64,000 nucleotides of DNA from Salvator merianae. Taxonomy: Eukaryota > Chordata > Lepidosauria > Squamata > Teiidae. Position numbers and translations under genes: made by a program. Shown piece by piece: positions 58,187 to 64,000 of the stretch. The notes under the pieces are model-generated. The model ran no database searches, had not been told where the DNA came from, and was given only the letters and a program-made list of their open reading frames with translations. Location: contig QVOM02000053.1 of NCBI GenBank assembly GCA_003586115.2, positions 1,285,658 to 1,349,657 of the forward strand, read 5' to 3'. The stretch's first letter is position 1; each line of letters starts with the position of its first letter.

Positions 58187-60752
58187 GTAAGTGACCTCAG
58201 ATGAATCAATATTAATTCCCTGTTGTGTGACTGTGCAAATTCCAGGAATCAAATCTAAAGGAGCACAGTCTCTAGCAGTTCTTTGGGACAGAGGACTTAG
58301 ATAATGTCTTTGAAGAGAATGGAAATAATAGTCCATGTGTCACAATATGCTGGCTCTTGCCCCTGTTAGTACATGAGGACAGCTGGCTGTGTGTAGAGAT
58401 GCTGTCTCATTAGTAGAAATTTGCAAGGAGATCTAGGCCCAGCACGGACATAAACACACCTAGCTTGCTGTTGAGCAGTGCAATGTGGCAATGAAATTAG
58501 CCTGTTGATGCGTCAACCTTCTTTACGGCAAGTGCTCCTTGCAGGCACTAGTTGGCGCTGTTCCAGGGCTGGGTCCCCTCTACTTCCTTATTCACCAACA
58601 TAGAATGTCATAGGACGGAAGAATCTGAAAATCATGAATCAGGCAGGGATTTTTTTAGAAGAGGAATTGGAATAGGTATTATACATATAATATTCCAATC
58701 AGTCCATCATTTCTTTCATTTCAAATATCAGGCCTCCCTTGCCAAAACAGGGAAGTTGGGGGGCTTCCTGTGGGCATGTTCAGGGCCTCTCCTGTAGATT
58801 TGAGGTGTGTCAGGCATATCTTATGGCTGTATTTTTTTAAGACTATCTTCATTTTTAAACAAAGAAAATGCAATTATAGAAAGCTCAAATTCCAGGGAGT
58901 TTCAAAAAGGTTTTTCCATTCTTGAGACCATGAATGTTGTTGATCCCTAACTAGAGGTAATTTTACCCAAAATCCAGTGCTTCCACAATGGTCCAGTCCA
59001 TACCTAAGATCAAGATATGGTCATTTAGCCTTGCTGTGGTTTGCTTGGATGTACCAACCACAAAGACTCCAAGTTACAAAATGCTAATAATGCAAGACAG
59101 GTCCCCTGCCTTCAGGCTTACAGTCTTGAAAGAACAGGCATGATGCATAAGGAAAGGGAATGGGTAGGGAAACAGAAAAATAAAGACATTTCTAGGACAG
59201 GTTTTGTTTGGAGAATGAGCCATCAACCACTTTTTTATTCATGAAATAGTTCATTCAGTAACCCTTCACCCATTTCCAGCACTGCCATATATCCAAGAGA
59301 AATGATTAGCTCTTTATAGCTTGACTTTTACTTTGAAGAGTTAAACAGGGCAATGTAAAAGCTGAGGGTGTTGAGTCAGCCGTTGGCTGAGAACAGAGAA
59401 CCATTTGCAACCCAGCAAAGGCACCGTCGAGGATTTATTTTCCTGGTGACCTCTGGTGGGAAAAAATGGAAGAACAAACAGATGACCTCCCGCTCCAAAA
59501 GGCCTCTAGAGTGAGATCAGCTGCTCAGAGGGGAACCTGACAGCATAATCAACATGCGGGTGATCATTTTCCAAGTCTGTTTCCTGTCCATTGCTGGCAT
59601 ATCCAGCAAGGGATTTCGGCTTCTCCAGATGGGTTCTACCTGTAGAAGTGCTCCAACCTCCACAGGTGGGCAAAATTTCACATACCTGCAGAATCCATCC
59701 AGCTCTAAGGGGCTGCTTGTGGACACAGCCAAAGAATGCAGTTTGGCTTCCGATGGAATAAAGTTTACCCCAAGTTACGCTAAGGTGTAAAAACAGAAGA
59801 GGGTGCAAAAAACAGGTCTTCCCAGCACTTTCTCATCTTCCTCGATCACATTCTCCTTTCTTAAAATGCTCTCTCACGTACAGGGTACTGAGGAAAACTC
59901 CTTTCGAACAAAGCCTATTCTTCTGAGTCACACTTGAAGTGGTTTGTTCTGCTTCATGGTGCTTTAATGTTCACTGTAGGATTTTCTTCCTATACTAAGC
60001 CTATTTGTTACAGCTCTAACTTGCCCACTAATATAGCATTTTTCACTCTTCTTCAAAGTTCACTGCTCTGCTCTCACTTCTTCCTTGCTAATACTTAATC
60101 AGCAGTAGGAACCTGACCTGTTTTAAAGTGGGAGAGGTAGCATTGGGAAGAGATAACGTTTTAGCTTCTAAGCTATGTCCAGAAAAGATTTTTCTAATGC
60201 ACTTATATCTTATCATTCCTCCAAGGAGCTCAAAGTGGCAGATATATACAGTCATCACTGATACTGCATAGTTTTTAACAGGGCCAGTTTTGCTCAGATG
60301 CAGTTGGGAAAACAGGGCATTCTTCATTTAGTGCAGTACAGTGCTGAGCAATATTATGCTATAAAAGTCATTGCTGACTTTGGAAGGTCAGCAGTTTAGG
60401 GAACCAGCAATTATACCTGTTCCCCCTCTCCATAATTTGCATAACACAGTGATTTCCCAGAATGTAAGCACCATGTTATGTGAGGGATGACTGTACTCTG
60501 TACCTATATGGTCTCTTTCTTATATAATGGTGTAGTTGGGTTCTCACAAACCACCATACAGCACAAAAATCATGTTATGTGTGTAATTGCCACCTATGCC
60601 AAACTGAGGGCTAGAGGAATCATGAAAACCCAGGCTGCAATGGGCACTAAAACAGGGAGGCCCAGACTGCCAGTTAGTCAGTGGTACTGCAGAGGGGAGA
60701 CCCAGTCTACCAATGTGTGAATGGCCTTGTGGAAAGGAGGCTTAGATTACAA

Positions 60753-60816
60753 CCCTTTTTACACTGGGCCTTATTCCTGGGATGTAATCTGGAATAAGGC
60801 CCAGCACAGAAAGGAC
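60753..60816. repeat. Short hairpin element, 14-bp perfect stem
   Basis: The stem CTGGGCCTTATTCC (60764-60777) pairs with GGAATAAGGCCCAG (60791-60804) around a 13-base loop. The arms extend imperfectly outward (ccttttta-cac and cac-agaaagg), recalling the GGGCCTTTCTGCAC ends of family C. Confidence 0.7.
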
Positions 60817-61639
60817 CAACCAATGTAGTTCAACAGGGTGCAGAGGAGAGACCAGGGCTGCATTCAGGAAAAAAAGCAGCTTAGAGGTGGTAGCATGTGG
60901 CAGCCACAGTTCCCATTACATCTCATATCCCAATTAAAGGCTGGGACATACACTTTGGAAGGACATTTCCTGTCCTTTAAGACACATTAGAGGTGGGATA
61001 GGAGCACTAGCATTCAGCAGCAACCTCTTCTAAGTCTCCTTTGAGTAGCAGACTCAAAAGCCTTGGAGGGCAGGACGAGAGGGATATCTTTTTCAAACAG
61101 ACGCTGTTTCTGCAACAAAGAAAAGATTGAGACCTTCGCCCATGTACTTCTTGCTTGCCATCTGCGTCTGTCTTAGAGCCGCTAAGACTGCATTTGGCTT
61201 CTCTTAAAGTCTTTTCTGGGCAGATCTAAGGATGAGCGTGTCAAGTAGGTACTAGCGGTTCATGATCGTGAGATCACACTCGCCACTGCCATGTTTCTTG
61301 CCACAGCCATAAAACTGAGAAAATAGTTTGTTTCCCAGACTTCGAACCCATGTTGGTCTCTGGACTGCAGTAGAGGGGTGATTGGTGGGCTGGTTGGTTG
61401 CTTGATAGCCATAAACATCTACCAGTCTGTGTACTTCTTCTTCTTTAGTAATAATAATAATTCTACAAGGATCAAAACATTCAGAATTATCAACCAATGA
61501 TCTGCAAAACAAAAAAAAACCTTATTGGAAGCCTCACCCATCTTACTTTTTTTTTTTTTGAGAATTCGTAGGTTTTTAGATGTAAGCTGAATTTTGTAAA
61601 TGTAAACTGTACAAAGACATGGTATTATTTTATTTGTTC

Positions 61640-61720
61640 TTTGTAACACTTTATTGTATAAATAAATAACAATGATAGTTAACAACAACAACAACAATAG
61701 AAGAAGAAGAAGAAACTACG
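61640..61720. repeat. A/T-rich tail with (AAAT)n, (CAA)n and (AGA)n runs
   Basis: 'tattgtataaataaataaca' is followed by 'aacaacaacaacaacaatag' and 'aagaagaagaagaa'. Possibly a LINE tail with microsatellite growth. Confidence 0.5.
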
Positions 61721-62186
61721 CAGGTTAGAGTCAGAGGATGAGGCAAACTTCATAAGTTCAGACGGAGGGGAAGGCAGGAAGTGGCGGAAAACAGTGTCTG
61801 TGACCTCTTGGTCATTTGTCTCTTCATGGATTGTGGCCTCCCCCTGGAATGGCGCCACGGCTGGGCACTGAGGGCTCTCCTGCCTCGTGGCCAGTGGAAG
61901 AGAGCAGGTACTTGCTGCTCCTGCCGCTTCTTGTCCTTGTCCCCTAAGAATCGCGTTTGTGTTCTGGCTTTGGGGATTGTAGCAATGGCTGAGAGCAGAA
62001 CCTGCCTTGTTCCTGATGCTGGCCGAGAACCCCAGGCTCCTGCTAGCTAAAGAATGTGGTTAAAAAAGGCTTCCTCCGCATGAGCTATGTGTTCACCCCC
62101 AGGCTCTGAAATCTGTATTTCTGACGCCTCTATCCTGCTGCTCCTCTAAGGAGACCAGGCCGTGGTGCGTTCTCCTCCTGCTCTCC

Positions 62187-62300
62187 ATTTTATCCTCACA
62201 GCAACCCTGTAAGGTAGAGCCTGGCCTGGGCTCAGCCAGGAAGCCTTCGAGGCTGTGTGACGATTCGAACTCGGGAACTCCCAGGTGGGAGAGCCTTGCT
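62187..62300 (+). mobile_element. MIR/CORE-SINE-like fragment
   Basis: 'cctcacagcaaccctgtaag' followed by 'cagccaggaagccttcgagg' and 'gattcgaactcgggaactcc' follows the order of a MIR-type SINE internal region. The identification is from memory of the family's characteristic phrase. Confidence 0.55.
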
Positions 62301-62713
62301 CCGGGGCCGAGGGGCATTAAGTGGGCCACCCAGCCACCCTTCCTTGAGGAGGAGCATGCCGCGGTTGCTGCAAGTTGTCCCCTCTTCCAACTCAAGTCCT
62401 GGCTTTGTGTGGGGGGTTAATGAACTTTGGTCTGTCTCTTGCCCCCAGAAGGGCGGGAGCCTTATCCTGCAAAGGCACACCAATCCATGGCAGACGGCGT
62501 GTGTCTAAAAAGGGGAAGAGGAGTGGTTCTTCTGCAGCCTTCCAAGGACACAGTTACCATTATTGTGCAGCCTTGATGTGCCGCTATCTGATGAATCAGA
62601 CTAAACCGAGGGTGCTCTCGTCTTTGAAAGCGCGTGCATCTCCAAGGCAACGTCACAGCCACCCACTTTTGTGATCTTCCACAATAGAGAGTTTTTCACT
62701 CTCTTCATTGCCT

Positions 62714-63034
62714 CCCCCCCCCCCATTACGCTTTAATTTGTGAGAGGTCTCGCCGCCAACAGAAGAGCCCAGATCTTTCGTGCTTGGTAATAACTCACGC
62801 TGGCTCAGGAACGTGAGCGAACTGGTTCCTTTCATATTAAAAATCTGGTTTGGTCAATGGATGTTTTGTATTAACCCCCCCCCCATTACGCTTTAATTTG
62901 TGAGAGGTCTCGCCGCCAACAGAAGAGCCCAGATCTTTCGTGCTTGGTAATAACTCACGCTGGCTCAGGAACGTGAGCGAACTGGTTCCTTTCATATTAA
63001 AAATCTGGTTTGGTCAATGGATGTTTTGTATTAA
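62714..63034. repeat. 160-bp tandem duplication with poly(C) starts
   Basis: Copy 1 (62725-62874) and copy 2 (62885-63034) appear identical, from 'attacgctttaatttgtgag' to 'tggatgttttgtattaa'. Each is preceded by a C run (11 and 10 bases). The offset is exactly 160 bp. Confidence 0.95.
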
Positions 63035-63580
63035 AGGGCTGCTACTTGTGTTACGTGCAGGCGCGGGAGATGGATAGGTTAATAAGCTTTCTTCTTCCCC
63101 ATATGGAAGCCCAGTCTCTCTCTCGAAACTCCCAAGCTTCAGAGGGCATTTATGTCCCTATATCTGCGCACTAATGATGTTGGCTTTAAAATATCTACAC
63201 TTCTTATGGTTACACTCCGCTTTGTGTAACGCTATGGTGAGGAATCCACAAGTCACCACGCAGAGTGGAACCATGTGGTGCTAGTAACTGCCTCCAGTGG
63301 ATAACCAGGAACTGCAGTAATTGTGCAGGCACAGAACATCAGGGGCAACACAGAGGTGAGACCCAGTGTGTTAGGACAGGTGACCCTCCTTGCCCAAGGC
63401 TCTCAGAGTCTCGGATCAGAAGCCTTGGCAATCGCTCAAGGCGCCCACAACAAAACTCAAGTCAGTGCTCCTCTGCCTCTGTGCTAATTGAGCTGGCACT
63501 ACAATACTAAATCACCGTCAACCCGGATGAGTCGACAGCAGCATGGAGGGGAGAACCAGAGTACTGTATCGATATATCTA

Positions 63581-64000
63581 GGAGCCTTTCTGCATTTCCC
63601 ACTGAAACAGGATAGTTCGGGGCCTGTCCCTTTTCGGGAGCTTCTCTTGCATGTGCCATAATGGAAGAGAGAGACCTCACCACCTTCTTGGGCTGCTCCA
63701 TCCACACTGGGATGGAATGAGGCTCTGTCTAGGTGGCCAAAATGGCCGCCTATATCAAGACAACAGTAGACCAGTTTTTACAGGTCTTGCGGCATGCTGG
63801 GTCAGCTAGACTAGCCCAGGGAGGTATGTAGAAGGGCATGTGCCTCCCTGTTCCAGTTTGACAGAGGGATGCATTTCAGCAGTGCACCAAATTGCGCTGC
63901 CAAACCTGCATCCCCGGGGCAAACCAAGGCTAGGAACTTCAGTTCCTGGCACCTGGTGAACCTGCAGTGTCTCTGGAGATTGCGTGATTGTACCAGCCTT
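63581..64000. repeat. Dispersed repeat beginning GGAGCCTTTCTGCATTTCCC, runs off the window
   Basis: The left end is preceded by CTA and resembles the family C terminal repeat. The interior matches the repeat at 37590-37960. The right end is not visible. Confidence 0.45.

Larger units (their letters stand above)
58187..64000 (+). other. PEPD: PEPD intron, 5' part (continues past the window)
   Basis: It starts with gtaagt. It holds a short hairpin element (60753-60816), an A/T-rich tail with (CAA)n and (AGA)n at 61640-61720, a MIR-like SINE (62187-62300), a 160-bp tandem duplication (62714-63034) and the start of a dispersed repeat (63581-64000). The stretches 58200-60740 and 60820-61640 show nothing recognisable. 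The next PEPD exon was looked for and not found. Confidence 0.85.

Noticed and set aside
58187..64000. The next PEPD exon (GENSAVLHYGHAG block)
   Set aside because: Looked for in all three + frames after 58186; no matching codons with splice sites were found, so it is probably beyond base 64000.
1..64000. CRISPR array, bacterial operon or plasmid features
   Set aside because: Gene structure with spliced exons and vertebrate retrotransposons rules out a prokaryotic source; the tandem repeats lack unique spacers of regular length.
1..64000. Endogenous retrovirus
   Set aside because: No paired LTRs, primer-binding site, or gag/pol/env-like frames were seen; the only reverse-transcriptase remains are of LINE type.

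Overview
This window is one stretch of a vertebrate chromosome, most likely from a squamate reptile (lizard or snake). It lies inside a single protein-coding gene on the + strand, PEPD (peptidase D, prolidase, Xaa-Pro dipeptidase). Eight consecutive internal exons can be read at 617-744, 12201-12264, 15689-15736, 16979-17040, 22028-22072, 26472-26547, 28368-28414 and 58118-58186. All are bounded by AG and GT, and the splice phases chain without a break. Joined, they give 539 nt: 179 whole codons plus two bases, with no stop. By eye against the human protein as I remember it, they match residues 68 to 246 with no insertion or deletion. The first exons (about 67 residues) lie upstream of base 1. 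The exons carrying the metal-binding residues lie beyond base 64000.

The squamate assignment rests on the repeats: L2-like LINE 3' ends with the 'cccgccctgag ... ataaataaata' tail, CR1 3' ends finishing in '...cagggctcctcttatgttctta', a degraded tRNA-derived SINE of squamate type, and a BovB/RTE fragment. I cannot name the species.

Layout: bases 1-616 are the end of an intron filled by an L2-like fragment. The 11.5-kb intron 745-12200 holds CR1 and L2 pieces. The compact block 12201-28414 holds seven exons with introns of 1.2 to 5.0 kb, carrying a hAT-type foldback element (24083-24212) and a 138-bp foldback element (27176-27313). A 29.7-kb intron (28415-58117) holds most of the repeats: L2 reverse-transcriptase debris, minisatellites, long polypurine/polypyrimidine arrays, CR1 copies in both orientations, BovB and several MITE families. 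The last 5.8 kb (58187-64000) is the start of the next intron and contains an essentially perfect 160-bp tandem duplication.

No second protein-coding gene, structural RNA gene or CRISPR array is supported; the other open frames are short, unrelated to known proteins, or fall in repeats. The observations most worth follow-up are the small foldback DNA transposon families with matching target-site duplications, a CR1 chimeric junction that recurs at three loci, the 160-bp duplication, and several AT-rich, repeat-poor intron blocks that may be conserved regulatory DNA.
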